Of a stretch of DNA of 64,000 nt, positions 43,241 to 52,268 are shown in pieces. The DNA comes from Bacteroidia bacterium (GTDB lineage: Bacteria; Bacteroidota; Bacteroidia; 2-12-FULL-35-15). Numbering within the stretch: position 1 is the stretch's first letter; the number at the start of each line of letters is the position of its first letter. Where the stretch lies: the NCBI GenBank assembly GCA_020051175.1, contig JAGVJJ010000013.1, forward strand, positions 34,063 through 98,062, given 5' to 3'. The translations under genes were made by a program, and so were the position numbers. The notes under the pieces were generated by a model. It saw only the letters and a list, made by a program, of their open reading frames with translations. It was not told where the DNA came from and made no database searches.

Positions 43241-44296
43241 TTATCTGACCTTTTTAATTACATTTTTTAATGTGTAGGATAAAGAAAGCCCTACTTCATA
43301 TTTGTTCATTTTCACGGAATTGTCAACATAATAATAATTGTTTACAAAAGGACTGTTGGTGTAACGTGTTGCAGGATTGGTAATACTGTTAAGCCCACCG
43401 GTATACCTTGCATCGATAAATATTCCAAGGCCCCTGAATTTAAAACCAACTCCCAAACCCGCCAACCACTCGTAGCTGTTTCTGTTTCTCATGGAAAGCA
43501 CATCAGCAGAAGCGGTAGAAACAAACGAAGATGTGCTACCATTAAAAACATCTTCTGTAAGATATGAAATCCCGATATTGCCTTCAGCGCCCAGCATCCT
43601 TAGATACCCGGCTCCTGCACAGGTGTATATGGAGAAATTCCTTCCAAGCAAAAAATATTTTTTAAGATATACCGGTATCTCCAGAAAAGAAAGGTCCTCC
43701 ATATAATACAACTCCAAGTTGTTGGGCCTGGAAAAAGCCCTGGTATAGGAAAGCTGATAAGTAATAATATCGGCATTGAGCGAGTATGTTTTTTTAAACT
43801 CATACTCACCAATGATGTAATACAGGAGCACCGTTTCTGCAGCCTTATACGGAGCAGAATAATCAAGGTCATCAAGCACGGAGTAGGTACGCACTGTTTT
43901 AAAACCGGGCTGCATAACCGTGTTACGTGCACCTATCGAGAATAAAGGGTGAACATCAAATTTTTCTACCAGGATCTCAAAATCCTCGTGATCGGCATTT
44001 TCTTTCAGTTCATAATGAGGGTTATTTTTTAAAAGACCGTAAGTAGCTTTTTCGGCCATCGGCAGATTGTCCTGCTCCAGGTAAGCCTTGGCAAGCAGTT
44101 CCAGGACAAGTTCTTTTTTCTTTTTTGAGAAAGGGCAGTCTATATTTGCTTTTTCGAGCAATTGAATACAGTTATCGTAATCACCAGCTGCATAGAAATC
44201 CTCGGCCTGTTTTATGCTCTGTTCACAGTTGTTTTGTGCTATTGCTGAACAAGCATAGCCAAAAAACAAACAGATAAACAATGATAAGCGTTTCAT
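43241..44296 (-). CDS. Outer-membrane barrel with TPR-like N-terminus (cluster A)
   Basis: A 351-residue protein with a signal peptide (MKRLSLFICLFFGYACSAIAQ). Residues about 22-110 are helical and TPR-like (CEQSIKQAEDFYAAGDYDNCIQLLEKANIDC; LLAKAYLEQDNLPMAEKATYGLL). From about 115 there are barrel-like strands (FSIGARNTVMQPGFK; YLKKYFLLGRNFSIYTCAGAGYLRML; YEWLAGLGVGFKFRGLGIFIDARYTGGL; MNKYEVGLSLSYTL). The periplasmic TPR part could contact the NTPase system or peptidoglycan. It starts 25 bases after the NTPase stop; the cluster B homologue at 52269 is the same size. Exact role unknown. Confidence 0.75.
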   Translation of the reverse strand: MKRLSLFICLFFGYACSAIAQNNCEQSIKQAEDFYAAGDYDNCIQLLEKANIDCPFSKKKKELVLELLAKAYLEQDNLPMAEKATYGLLKNNPHYELKENADHEDFEILVEKFDVHPLFSIGARNTVMQPGFKTVRTYSVLDDLDYSAPYKAAETVLLYYIIGEYEFKKTYSLNADIITYQLSYTRAFSRPNNLELYYMEDLSFLEIPVYLKKYFLLGRNFSIYTCAGAGYLRMLGAEGNIGISYLTEDVFNGSTSSFVSTASADVLSMRNRNSYEWLAGLGVGFKFRGLGIFIDARYTGGLNSITNPATRYTNSPFVNNYYYVDNSVKMNKYEVGLSLSYTLKNVIKKVR

Positions 44297-44321
44297 TTCA
44301 GAATACTGAGTTTACAGGTGT

Positions 44322-47300
44322 TTATAAGTTTTTACAGGTTTTTTCGTAAGGGACATCCTCTCCCACTATGGCTTTCCAGTCGGTCTCCGACATGCTTGTT
44401 TTCAGAAGGCCGCAAATCTTAGCCACGAGCTTTTCATTGGATGTTTCCCACAGCCTTACAGTCCTGTCGGTACATCCGGCAATTATTTTGTTATCACTAG
44501 TAAATATAAGGCTTTTTACTTTGCTGTTATGGTTTTTGAGTTCCGTTGCAGTACCAATGGAACCGGTATTTTCAAAAAATGAATTTGCATTGTAAAGCTT
44601 AATTGTTTTATCTGCACCGGCTGTAGCCAGCAATGAATAATCCTTATTAAAGGTAATCAGCTCAATGGCAGTACTGTGGGCCTTAAACTCCAGGGGCTTT
44701 ATTGTATTGTTATTCAAATCAAAGAGCTTCAATGTACCATCAGAAAATCCTGCTATAACAGCGTGTTTTTTACTGTTATATGCAAGGCACAATGGCTTTA
44801 TGGACGATTGTTTCAACAATATTTTTTCAGCTCCTGTTTGCATATTCAGAAGGATTATTTTGCCGTCTTCCTGCGAAACAACCATTTCGGACTCACTGGT
44901 ATAGGCCATGGCTTTGACTGCTGCTGACACTTTATATATTTTTTCCTGAACAGGCTTTGTTTCCTGTACATTCCAGGCTATTATCACGCTGTCTTTTCCA
45001 CCGGTAATTACACGTTTGCCATCATTGCTGAACAACACAGCCCTGATAACATTTCCATGGCCTTTGAGTTCTTTGTAATCCGACAAGGCAACAGGCGTGG
45101 AACCTATTATGTTTTTAATGTTCCACACACAAATGCTAAAGTTGTCGTGGCCGGTTACAAGATAGTCTCCGAAAGGCGAAAAAAAGAAGGTGTTGGCTGG
45201 GCTATAATACTTTATCCGGGCCAGTATGTGAAGTGAAGATTTATTAAAATCTTCGAGGTAAATATTTCCTTTTATATCAGCCGAGAGGATATTCCCTTTC
45301 ACTTCGGCAAGAGCGCGGGCTTCCATTTGCGCACCACCAATTATGCTATGTTTATTACTATCAAGTGTTGCGTAGGCGTTTCGTAAACCTTCATAAATAA
45401 CAGGATCTTCAGTTGCTCCTCCATTGTTTTTATGAAACACATATGCCTGAACGGCAAGCTGTCCGCCCAGCTCTTTATTTTTTTTATACAATGCAGATTT
45501 TAAAGCCAGGTTCTGCGCAACAGAAAGCAGTTTTAGCTTACGCGATTTAAGCTCTGCTGCTTCCGCCTTTGTTTTTTCCTGCTCGGCTTTTGTTTTTTCC
45601 TGCTCGGCATTTGCTTTTTCTTTTTTGGCAACATCGCGCTGTTCCTGTGCATTTCTCTTTTCGGCCTCGGCCAGTCCTTTGGCAGATAAAGCTTCCTGCT
45701 TGGAGCGTTCGGCCTGCAGCTTGGCACTTAATGCCTGTCTTTCACTTATTTCGGCTTTTTCTTTCAGTGATAAAGCTGTGTTCTTTGCTTTCACAGCTTC
45801 TCTTTCCGAACGAAGCGCGAGCTGTTCCGAACTTTTTGCTTCCTTGCTTTTCTGCAAGGCAATTTCCTGCTGTGCAACTGCTTTGTTTCTTTCCATATAA
45901 GCCAGGTAGGTAAAGCCCATGAGCACCATTACAACGATGGCAGTGATACCAATAATTGTTTTGCGCTTGCGCCTGATTGTTGCTTCGCTTATTTTAAGGA
46001 AATCGCCTGCCGATGCTACAAACAGCCCTGCAGTTGCAAGTTTTTGCTGGGGCTCCGAGTTGGAAGCATCGTATTTGGCTACAAGATGTGCATTGGGTTG
46101 TGCAGATTCATACCAGGTTTTAAAATAGCTCAATGAACCAGTTGTAAGCAGGTAATCCTTCGACCTGTTTTTTTGCTCCCAGCGCTCTACCTGTTTTTTA
46201 AGATCATTGAGCACCAGTGTGTTTTCATGGTCCTGCCTGGTCCATTGCACCAGCTCTGTCCAGTTACGTATAAGCGACTCATGTGTGATATCAAGAATAT
46301 CGTGATCATCAAGGTGCTTTGTTTGTAAATTGTCTGTGATGAATGGCTTTAACAAGGTGTTTTCCGGTTCGCGGTAAACGTTTACAAGCCCTTCAATAAG
46401 CCGGTTATCCAGGCTTCCACCAATTATCTGCTTTATTTCCTGAACTGATGAACGGTTCCTTACAGCGCGGCTATCGTTTATTTTTGTGAGGCAGGTGAAT
46501 ATTTTCTGAAGGATTTCCTGTGCTTCCTGTTTTGAAATATCTCGCTGTATGTGTTGCCTGCAATATTCAACAGCTGTTTCAAAGAGCTCCCTTGCATGCG
46601 CATTCAAAACATTGGTAAGTGATGCCCCTTCCAGGAATTTTTGTTTGTAAAACGGCTGCTGGAGATACCAGTCCATAAACAGCTTCTGCTGGTCCGGAGG
46701 CAGCATGTCACCCGCCAATCCGCCAACCTTTGCATAGTGTATAATGTCCATTTCACCGGCACCATCATCGATGTGTGTTCTCCAGATGCGGTTGAGCGCA
46801 TGCTGAAGTATCGGCAGCTGATCGAGCCCGTCACCAAGTTCGTTGATAAGCCTTTCGATAAGCCTGTTGTTGATTTTGTTTCCCGAAAGATTTGCCGGTT
46901 CAAGAATAGCACGGTGTATCTCCTGCCTTTTAAGCCTTGGCACAAAAAACTGACTGTACACAATAAGTTCCGGAAGGCCTTTAAATGCAGCACAATCGCC
47001 AATATAATCGGAACGCATTGTGCATACAATGTATACCGGAAGATTTTCCCTTTCGGCAATACGCGTTGTTTCAATAATTAAATTGATGAGCGTAATGGCC
47101 TGCAGGGAGGGCCTTCCATTATTAAAATTTTCGTTGTTGGTAAACAACTCCTCAAACTGGTCAACAAGGATAAGCAGGTTGGCACCCTTATTCTTAAGGT
47201 CCTGCTTCTTATCGCTGCTGGCATTTATGAATTCCCCGGAGTCAGTATCTATATAATATTTAGATTCTTTATAGACTTTTACCAAAGAAGAAAAGCCATA

Positions 47301-47639
47301 GCTCAACTCCTCCTCCAGTTGTGTTTCATCGGCAAAACCAAGGTAATTGTTCAGCGCTTTTGAAAGATTCGTCAGCGGAGCCCTTTCCGGTCTGAAATCC
47401 ACAACGAGCCAGTTGTTAAAACGTGTCTTAAAAAAACCTGCGCGTGAACGGGGAATTAACCCCGCATAAATGATTGAAGATTTGCCGTCACCGGAAGCAC
47501 CTGTAACCATCAGGAACTTTTTTTCCTGCAGTTGAGAGATGATTTTATCAATATGCTCTTCACGCCCCTTAAAGAAGATAGATTCTTCTTCGTTAAATGG
47601 TCGTAACCCGGGGTAAGGACAGATTCTGTCGTTTAGCAT
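44322..47639 (-). CDS. nSTAND-type NTPase with transmembrane helix, coiled coil and WD40 repeats (cluster A)
   Basis: From the ATG at 47639 (a TTG at 47654 is less likely) the protein has 1105 residues. Residues 8-20 carry PYPGLRPFNEEES, the usual opening of nSTAND-WD40 proteins. Walker A is GASGDGKSS (47-55), Walker B LLILVDQFEELF (about 158-169), followed by a sensor-like RLIERLINELGDGLDQLPILQHALNRIW. A transmembrane helix lies at about 557-578 (TIIGITAIVVMVLMGFTYLAYM). A coiled coil of Lys/Glu/Ala repeats follows (about 580-713), then WD40 blades (about 783-1096; for example RVITGGKDSVIIAWNV). STAND proteins are switch NTPases that oligomerise on sensing a ligand. Cluster B has a close homologue. 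Confidence 0.88.
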   Translation of the reverse strand: MLNDRICPYPGLRPFNEEESIFFKGREEHIDKIISQLQEKKFLMVTGASGDGKSSIIYAGLIPRSRAGFFKTRFNNWLVVDFRPERAPLTNLSKALNNYLGFADETQLEEELSYGFSSLVKVYKESKYYIDTDSGEFINASSDKKQDLKNKGANLLILVDQFEELFTNNENFNNGRPSLQAITLINLIIETTRIAERENLPVYIVCTMRSDYIGDCAAFKGLPELIVYSQFFVPRLKRQEIHRAILEPANLSGNKINNRLIERLINELGDGLDQLPILQHALNRIWRTHIDDGAGEMDIIHYAKVGGLAGDMLPPDQQKLFMDWYLQQPFYKQKFLEGASLTNVLNAHARELFETAVEYCRQHIQRDISKQEAQEILQKIFTCLTKINDSRAVRNRSSVQEIKQIIGGSLDNRLIEGLVNVYREPENTLLKPFITDNLQTKHLDDHDILDITHESLIRNWTELVQWTRQDHENTLVLNDLKKQVERWEQKNRSKDYLLTTGSLSYFKTWYESAQPNAHLVAKYDASNSEPQQKLATAGLFVASAGDFLKISEATIRRKRKTIIGITAIVVMVLMGFTYLAYMERNKAVAQQEIALQKSKEAKSSEQLALRSEREAVKAKNTALSLKEKAEISERQALSAKLQAERSKQEALSAKGLAEAEKRNAQEQRDVAKKEKANAEQEKTKAEQEKTKAEAAELKSRKLKLLSVAQNLALKSALYKKNKELGGQLAVQAYVFHKNNGGATEDPVIYEGLRNAYATLDSNKHSIIGGAQMEARALAEVKGNILSADIKGNIYLEDFNKSSLHILARIKYYSPANTFFFSPFGDYLVTGHDNFSICVWNIKNIIGSTPVALSDYKELKGHGNVIRAVLFSNDGKRVITGGKDSVIIAWNVQETKPVQEKIYKVSAAVKAMAYTSESEMVVSQEDGKIILLNMQTGAEKILLKQSSIKPLCLAYNSKKHAVIAGFSDGTLKLFDLNNNTIKPLEFKAHSTAIELITFNKDYSLLATAGADKTIKLYNANSFFENTGSIGTATELKNHNSKVKSLIFTSDNKIIAGCTDRTVRLWETSNEKLVAKICGLLKTSMSETDWKAIVGEDVPYEKTCKNL

Positions 47640-47951
47640 CTTTTTAAAAATCAACTACTTAAGTTGCCTTTTTATGACTGGTTTTTAGCTATGGCAATCT
47701 ACTTACAATATTAACGAATTGGAAATTAATACACTACGTTTTTATCCTAAATTTTCCCAAATAACAGTCAAAAAAAATTCGAAAAAAATGGGCTAAACGA
47801 AAGGTTTTGGGAAGGCTTTTCTTACTTTTTCTGCCGTTTTTTGCTAAAAAAGTCAAAAAGGGGATAAAAAACGTGTGCTTCTTTTCAAAAAGGACAAAAT
47901 TCTATTAAACGGAGCAAAATATTATATTTGCTGAAATTAAATTTAAGTTTT
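47640..47951. other. Divergent intergenic region between cluster A and the GldN-like gene
   Basis: 312 bases without a gene, very rich in A and T with many homopolymer runs. On the plus side it holds a -7 box (TATATTTG, listed separately). On the minus side no good match to TAnnTTTG was found upstream of the NTPase; TAATATTG near 47705-47712 is the nearest. No repeat of families A-E is present. Confidence 0.6.
47923..47930 (+). promoter_or_regulatory. -7 box of the GldN-like gene
   Basis: TATATTTG matches TAnnTTTG, 21 bases before the ATG at 47952. The earlier TTG start (47928) lies within the box and is rejected. No clear -33 TTG. Confidence 0.5.
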
Positions 47952-48497
47952 ATGAAAAAGTCAACCCTGATATTGGCCCTCGCTGGTTTTATTTGTTTCT
48001 ATATTTCGTGCAAACCAGAAAACAATACAGAGAAAACCACCACCTCTTCAACAAATGATTCAACTCAAGGAGAACTGTGGGCTGAGGAAGTGGAATCAAG
48101 AACCATACTGATAAAACCGGAAGGATGGGAAGAAAATTACTGGAAAACTATAAATAAAGGCATGGACGGTCCATTGATTTTCAATACAATTGTAGATGCC
48201 GTTTTGGCCGGAAAAAAGAAAGCCTATGATTTGCTTACCGACTCGGTTTTAACTGTGGAGGAAGTAAAATCAATCATTGCTGCCGGTGGCAATGCAAACC
48301 CTGAGGAGCCGGGCGTAGAACAAAAAATAAAACCCGATGACCTGTCGATGATCCGGATGCGGGAAAAATGGCATTTTGATAAAGAAAAATTCCGACTGGA
48401 AAAAAAGGTAATCCGCATTGACCTAACTTACAAGAAGCTGGACGAAACAGGGGCATATATTGGAGATAAGCCTTTGTTTTATGTATATCTTGACTAG
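47952..48497 (+). CDS. GldN/PorN-like lipoprotein
   Basis: A 181-residue lipoprotein: signal KKSTLILALAGFICFYISC with lipid Cys at 20, then a Thr/Ser-rich linker. The body resembles GldN, a periplasmic ring component of the type IX secretion machinery: WEENYWKTINKGMDGPLIFNTIVDAVLAGKKKAYDLLTDS..TVEEV, DDLSMIRMREKWHFDKEKFRLEKKVIRIDL and GDKPLFYVYLD match the GldN pattern of 'liDvi..gi..g...AY..', 'Y RIKEdWfFDKqr..l..RI.gI' and 'lFW.yf'. GldN itself is usually in the gldKLMN operon and is longer; here it is alone between clusters A and B and convergent with the cluster B phosphatase. An accessory or repurposed GldN is likely; profile search needed. Confidence 0.7.
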   Translation: MKKSTLILALAGFICFYISCKPENNTEKTTTSSTNDSTQGELWAEEVESRTILIKPEGWEENYWKTINKGMDGPLIFNTIVDAVLAGKKKAYDLLTDSVLTVEEVKSIIAAGGNANPEEPGVEQKIKPDDLSMIRMREKWHFDKEKFRLEKKVIRIDLTYKKLDETGAYIGDKPLFYVYLD

Positions 48498-48505
48498 GTG
48501 TTTAT

Positions 48506-49711
48506 TCAGACTTTTATACCCATTACAAGGATATCGTCTGTCTGCTCCTGAGTGCCTTTCCACTCTTCAATAAACAGATCCAGGTGAGCTTTCTGCTCTT
48601 CCATGGATTTGTTTTGTATTGAAAGAAGTATTTCTTTAAACCGTTTTGTTTTTAGCTTTTTGTTGTTCACACCAAACTGATCGGCATATCCATCTGTAGA
48701 AATGTAGATGGTGCTACCTTTTGAAAGCATTATGGTTTGCGTTGTAAAATTTTTTAGGTCGTTGTAATCAAGTCCGCCAATAGGAAATTTGTCTGCTTTT
48801 ATTTCTTCCAGAACATTCTCTTTCACATAATACAATGGACGGTTGGCGCCCGCGAACTGCAAACACACAGTTCCATCCAAACCTGCCAGCGGCTGGTCGA
48901 ATACACAAAGCGCAATGTCCATACCATCGCGGGATTGTGAACCGCTTTCTGTCTGGTGCAGTGAATGATTAACTTCTTTATTGAGCTGGTTCAATATTTC
49001 CGCAGGATCGGTAATACCCTTTTCGTTTACAATATGGTTGAGGAGTGTATTTCCAATCAGACTCATGAATGCACCGGGAACACCATGACCGGTGCAATCC
49101 ACTGAAGCAATAATTACTTTGTTTTTGCGGAGCGAATGCCAGTAAAAATCACCGCTTACAATATTTCTCGGCTTAAATAAAACAAATGAATGCGGAAAGC
49201 ACTGTGCAATTTCTGATAGCGATGGTAACACGGCCTCCTGTATACGTTTGGCATAGGTTACACTATCCATTACTTCACGGTGGGCAATTTCAATTTCAAT
49301 TTTTATTTCGTTTATCTTTTCTTTTTCTTTATGGATGGCCATACTCTGGGTCCAGAGTTTTTTAACTTTCTCATCAACCTTTTTCTTTTCTGCCTCTAGC
49401 TTTTCTTTCTCGGTGCGCAAAAGCTCCAGTTGCTCATCCACCCTTTTTTTTTCCTTATATACGGTTTCGCTCATGGTCCATATTTTCTTGTTTTTTTCCT
49501 GGACCTTATTTTTTTCGAGCTCAAACTTTTCTTTTTCTTCTGTATATAGAGCAAGTGTAGTCTTAAATTCTGACAAATGCTTTTCCAGCAACCGCTGTTC
49601 ATCAAGAAGCTTATTGCTCTTTAACTTATAGGATATGCTGATGCGATTGTAAACCACCATCAACAGCGCTACAAGTAAAACACAAATAATAACAATCAGC
49701 CAGCCAGACAT
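48506..49711 (-). CDS. SpoIIE-type PP2C phosphatase with transmembrane helix and coiled coil (cluster B)
   Basis: A 401-residue protein. An N-terminal transmembrane helix (WLIVIICVLLVALLMVVY, about 4-21) anchors it in the inner membrane, then a coiled coil to about residue 155 with two related segments (KKIWTMSETVYKEKKRVDEQL; VKKLWTQSMAIHKEKEKINEI). The PP2C-like domain follows: VLFKPRNIVSGDFYWHSL, IASVDCTGHGVPGAFMSLIGN, GMDIALCVFDQ, IYISTDGYADQFG, with metal-binding Asp conserved. It differs from the cluster A copy by the transmembrane helix and about 50 extra residues of coil. Last gene of cluster B, 9 bases after the second Kelch gene. Its substrate is probably a regulator in the same system (inference). 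Confidence 0.88.
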   Translation of the reverse strand: MSGWLIVIICVLLVALLMVVYNRISISYKLKSNKLLDEQRLLEKHLSEFKTTLALYTEEKEKFELEKNKVQEKNKKIWTMSETVYKEKKRVDEQLELLRTEKEKLEAEKKKVDEKVKKLWTQSMAIHKEKEKINEIKIEIEIAHREVMDSVTYAKRIQEAVLPSLSEIAQCFPHSFVLFKPRNIVSGDFYWHSLRKNKVIIASVDCTGHGVPGAFMSLIGNTLLNHIVNEKGITDPAEILNQLNKEVNHSLHQTESGSQSRDGMDIALCVFDQPLAGLDGTVCLQFAGANRPLYYVKENVLEEIKADKFPIGGLDYNDLKNFTTQTIMLSKGSTIYISTDGYADQFGVNNKKLKTKRFKEILLSIQNKSMEEQKAHLDLFIEEWKGTQEQTDDILVMGIKV

Positions 49712-49720
49712 TTCACAGAA

Positions 49721-50986
49721 TTAATTTAATGTATATACCCACCAATCGTTTAATACTTCAGACGCTGAAACATTTCCAATGCCGAAATAAATTTTATCGT
49801 TAATGGTAAATCCGACACTATTACCACGTGCGCGATTCATATCCGGCAAACTGTCCCAGTTATTGGCAAGTGGATCGTACTCCCAAAAATCGTCATAAAC
49901 AGTAGAGTTGCCAAAGCCACCGAGTACATATCCTTTTGTACTACTAGCAAAAACAGCAGCACTATAACGGGCAGCATCAGGAAAAGCAGCTTTCGGAACC
50001 CAAGTATCGGTACCTGGATCGTACTCATAAAAATCATTTAAAAAAACCGCTGTAACGGGGTTCTGCCCTAAACCCACATAACCTTTATTGCCTATAGAAA
50101 AGGCTGCTGGCGCAATTCTGGGAAGTGGAAGAGGAATATTGTTCTTTTGTACCCACACATCTGTAACGGGATTGTATTCATAAAAATCATTCAATGCATC
50201 TTGTCCAAGACCAAACTGCCCAGAACCAATGTAACCCTTATTACCTATGGAAAAGGCAAAAGCATACTGCCTTGGAGTTCCCGGTACATTCTGCTTTTGA
50301 GTCCATTTATTATCCACTGAATTGTATTCCCAAAAATCGTTGAGAAAATTATCAAATGAACCACCCGTACCTTTATAACCGGTACCAACATAGGCCTTAC
50401 CGCCAATTACAAACGATACTGCTGCAATGCGAGGTGTATCAGGGAAATCTGCCCGCTGCCGCCAGGCAAATGTTTCCGTGTCATATTCCCAAAGATCATT
50501 AAAAAAGAAACTTGAGCCATTTTCTCCAGCTTTGCTGTAGCCTGTAGTAATATAACCTTTACTGCCTATAGCAAATGCCACTGCACGGCTTCTTTCACCA
50601 CCCCCAAAATTTGATTCACGACACCACTCGCCCACTACCCCAAAGCTCACATTCAAACAGGCGCTTTCACTCACAGGCTCTCCATCGTTGTATAGTATTG
50701 CACAAATATTCCCCGGTACCCTGCCAAACTTAACAGTAATGGTACCAGTACCCTGACCTGAAGTAATTTCGGCTTCCTTTGGAACGGTCCACAGTACATA
50801 ATCAACAGCCTCTGTAGCATTAAGTGTATAAACAACACTATCTTCGCCCAAACAAACTGCTGTGGCACCATTAACAGTGCCGATTTTGACGGGTGAAGGC
50901 TTTTTGCAAGACAAGAGAAATACTACCACTAAAAGGAATAGATAGTAGACGCCTTTAATTTTTGTATGTGCTGCTTTATATACCAA
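49721..50986 (-). CDS. Kelch-repeat lipoprotein 2 (cluster B)
   Basis: A 421-residue protein. The only start that keeps the signal is TTG at 50986; no ATG lies before the lipoprotein box (YLFLLVVVFLLSC-KKP, lipid Cys about 27). A PKD-like domain (VDYVLWTVPKEAEITSGQGTGTITVKFG) is followed by WCRESNF and six Kelch blades (FAIGSKGYITTG, FVIGGKAYVGTG, FSIGNKGYIGSG, FSIGNKGYVGLG, FASSTKGYVLGG, FTINDKIYFGIG). The blade strands read NDFWEYNSVDNKWTQKQNVP and similar. Very like its upstream neighbour and the cluster A protein. Probably a surface ligand-binding propeller. Confidence 0.86.
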   Translation of the reverse strand: MVYKAAHTKIKGVYYLFLLVVVFLLSCKKPSPVKIGTVNGATAVCLGEDSVVYTLNATEAVDYVLWTVPKEAEITSGQGTGTITVKFGRVPGNICAILYNDGEPVSESACLNVSFGVVGEWCRESNFGGGERSRAVAFAIGSKGYITTGYSKAGENGSSFFFNDLWEYDTETFAWRQRADFPDTPRIAAVSFVIGGKAYVGTGYKGTGGSFDNFLNDFWEYNSVDNKWTQKQNVPGTPRQYAFAFSIGNKGYIGSGQFGLGQDALNDFYEYNPVTDVWVQKNNIPLPLPRIAPAAFSIGNKGYVGLGQNPVTAVFLNDFYEYDPGTDTWVPKAAFPDAARYSAAVFASSTKGYVLGGFGNSTVYDDFWEYDPLANNWDSLPDMNRARGNSVGFTINDKIYFGIGNVSASEVLNDWWVYTLN

Positions 50987-51001
50987 ACTACTTTTTTACT
51001 T

Positions 51002-52246
51002 TTATTCCTGTGTGTACATCCAAAAATCTTTTTTTCTTTTGTACACAAGATTTGTTTCCTGTATATATCCAGTTCCTATATAGCCTTTGTTACCAATTGA
51101 AAAGGCAACAGCACCAGCTCTTCCGTTTGGAATGTTGTCTTTTTGAAACCATTCGTTTAAAATAGGATCGTATTGATAAAAATCACTAAAAAAATTCGTT
51201 CCGTCTGTTCCAGTTCCCATATATCCTGTATTACCAATGGAAAAAGCCACTGCCTGATACCTTGGTAGCCCAGGGAACACAGCCCGAGCATTCCACTTCC
51301 CCATTGGATTACCATTGGCATCAAAGCCATTTGTTATATCTTCTGAATCGTATTCCCAGAAATCATTTTTATAGGTGCCATTATCATTACCTAAACCCAT
51401 ATAGCCTTTTGTGCCAATAGAAAAGCCAGTCGCACCAACTCTTTGCCCAGGCAGATTAGCTTTTGCAACCCATTCATTAGAAAGAGGGCTGTATTCATAA
51501 AAGTCGTTTAAAAACCCCAATAAATTCTGCCCGCCACCAATATATCCCTTGTTACCTATTGTAAAAGCAAATGCATACTGGCGTGCAGAAGGGAGGGCTG
51601 CCTTTTGCTGCCAACTGTCAGTTACCACATTATATTCCCAAAAATCGTCTATCGGGTTCCCATCATTTCCGGTTCCTATATAACCTTTATCTCCAATTGA
51701 AAAGGCTACGGCATTATCACATTTCGCACCCGAAAAATTATTCTTTTTATGCCAGGTGTATGTTGATGAATTTAATTCGTACACATCGTCCTGCTGTAAG
51801 TCACCATATATCCCTGTTGCAACAAACGCCCTATCTGAAATTGTAAAAGCCACTGCGCCAGCCTTTTCATTATCCTCGTAATCCCTTATCCGGCACCATT
51901 TACCCGGAACACCAAATGTAACATCAATACAAGCTATATCACTTGCTCTCTCACCATATTTATAAAAACTCGCACAAATACTTCCTTGTTTAATTCCAAA
52001 ATCAACTGTTATAGATTCTGTACCCTGTCCGGAAATAATAGTTGCGCCTTCTGGAACGGTCCATAAAACATAATCAATCTCCGGGTCCTTTTCAACTGAA
52101 TATAAAATATGTTCATCACCATAACACACATGAGACGGGCCGGAAATTGCTCCGATTGTAGTACTGTATTTCTTTTTACAAGATACAAGCACTACCACTG
52201 TCAGCAACATGATTACGCTATATTTCACTGCTATTCTTTTTCGCAT
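51002..52246 (-). CDS. Kelch-repeat lipoprotein 1 (cluster B)
   Basis: A 414-residue protein from the ATG at 52246. Lipoprotein signal YSVIMLLTVVVLVSC-KKK (lipid Cys 23), PKD-like domain (IDYVLWTVPEGATIISGQGTESITVDFG), WCRIRDY, then six Kelch blades with FTISDRAFVATG, FSIGDKGYIGTG, FTIGNKGYIGGG, FSIGTKGYMGLG, FSIGNTGYMGTG and FSIGNKGYIGTG. One blade has an insertion (SEDITNGFDANGNPMGKWNAR). Ends with KKDFWMYTQE. It lies 22 bases after the barrel gene and 15 before Kelch 2, so the two look like a local duplication, while cluster A has one. Confidence 0.86.
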   Translation of the reverse strand: MRKRIAVKYSVIMLLTVVVLVSCKKKYSTTIGAISGPSHVCYGDEHILYSVEKDPEIDYVLWTVPEGATIISGQGTESITVDFGIKQGSICASFYKYGERASDIACIDVTFGVPGKWCRIRDYEDNEKAGAVAFTISDRAFVATGIYGDLQQDDVYELNSSTYTWHKKNNFSGAKCDNAVAFSIGDKGYIGTGNDGNPIDDFWEYNVVTDSWQQKAALPSARQYAFAFTIGNKGYIGGGQNLLGFLNDFYEYSPLSNEWVAKANLPGQRVGATGFSIGTKGYMGLGNDNGTYKNDFWEYDSEDITNGFDANGNPMGKWNARAVFPGLPRYQAVAFSIGNTGYMGTGTDGTNFFSDFYQYDPILNEWFQKDNIPNGRAGAVAFSIGNKGYIGTGYIQETNLVYKRKKDFWMYTQE

Positions 52247-52268
52247 CTACCAAAACACAGGCTTGTGA

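Noticed and set aside
45533..45913. Plus- and minus-strand frames across the coiled-coil part of the cluster A NTPase
   Set aside because: They are shadows of a repetitive Lys/Glu/Ala coding segment and have no family features; the same applies at 54510-54824 in cluster B and at 36017-36398 opposite the cluster A phosphatase.
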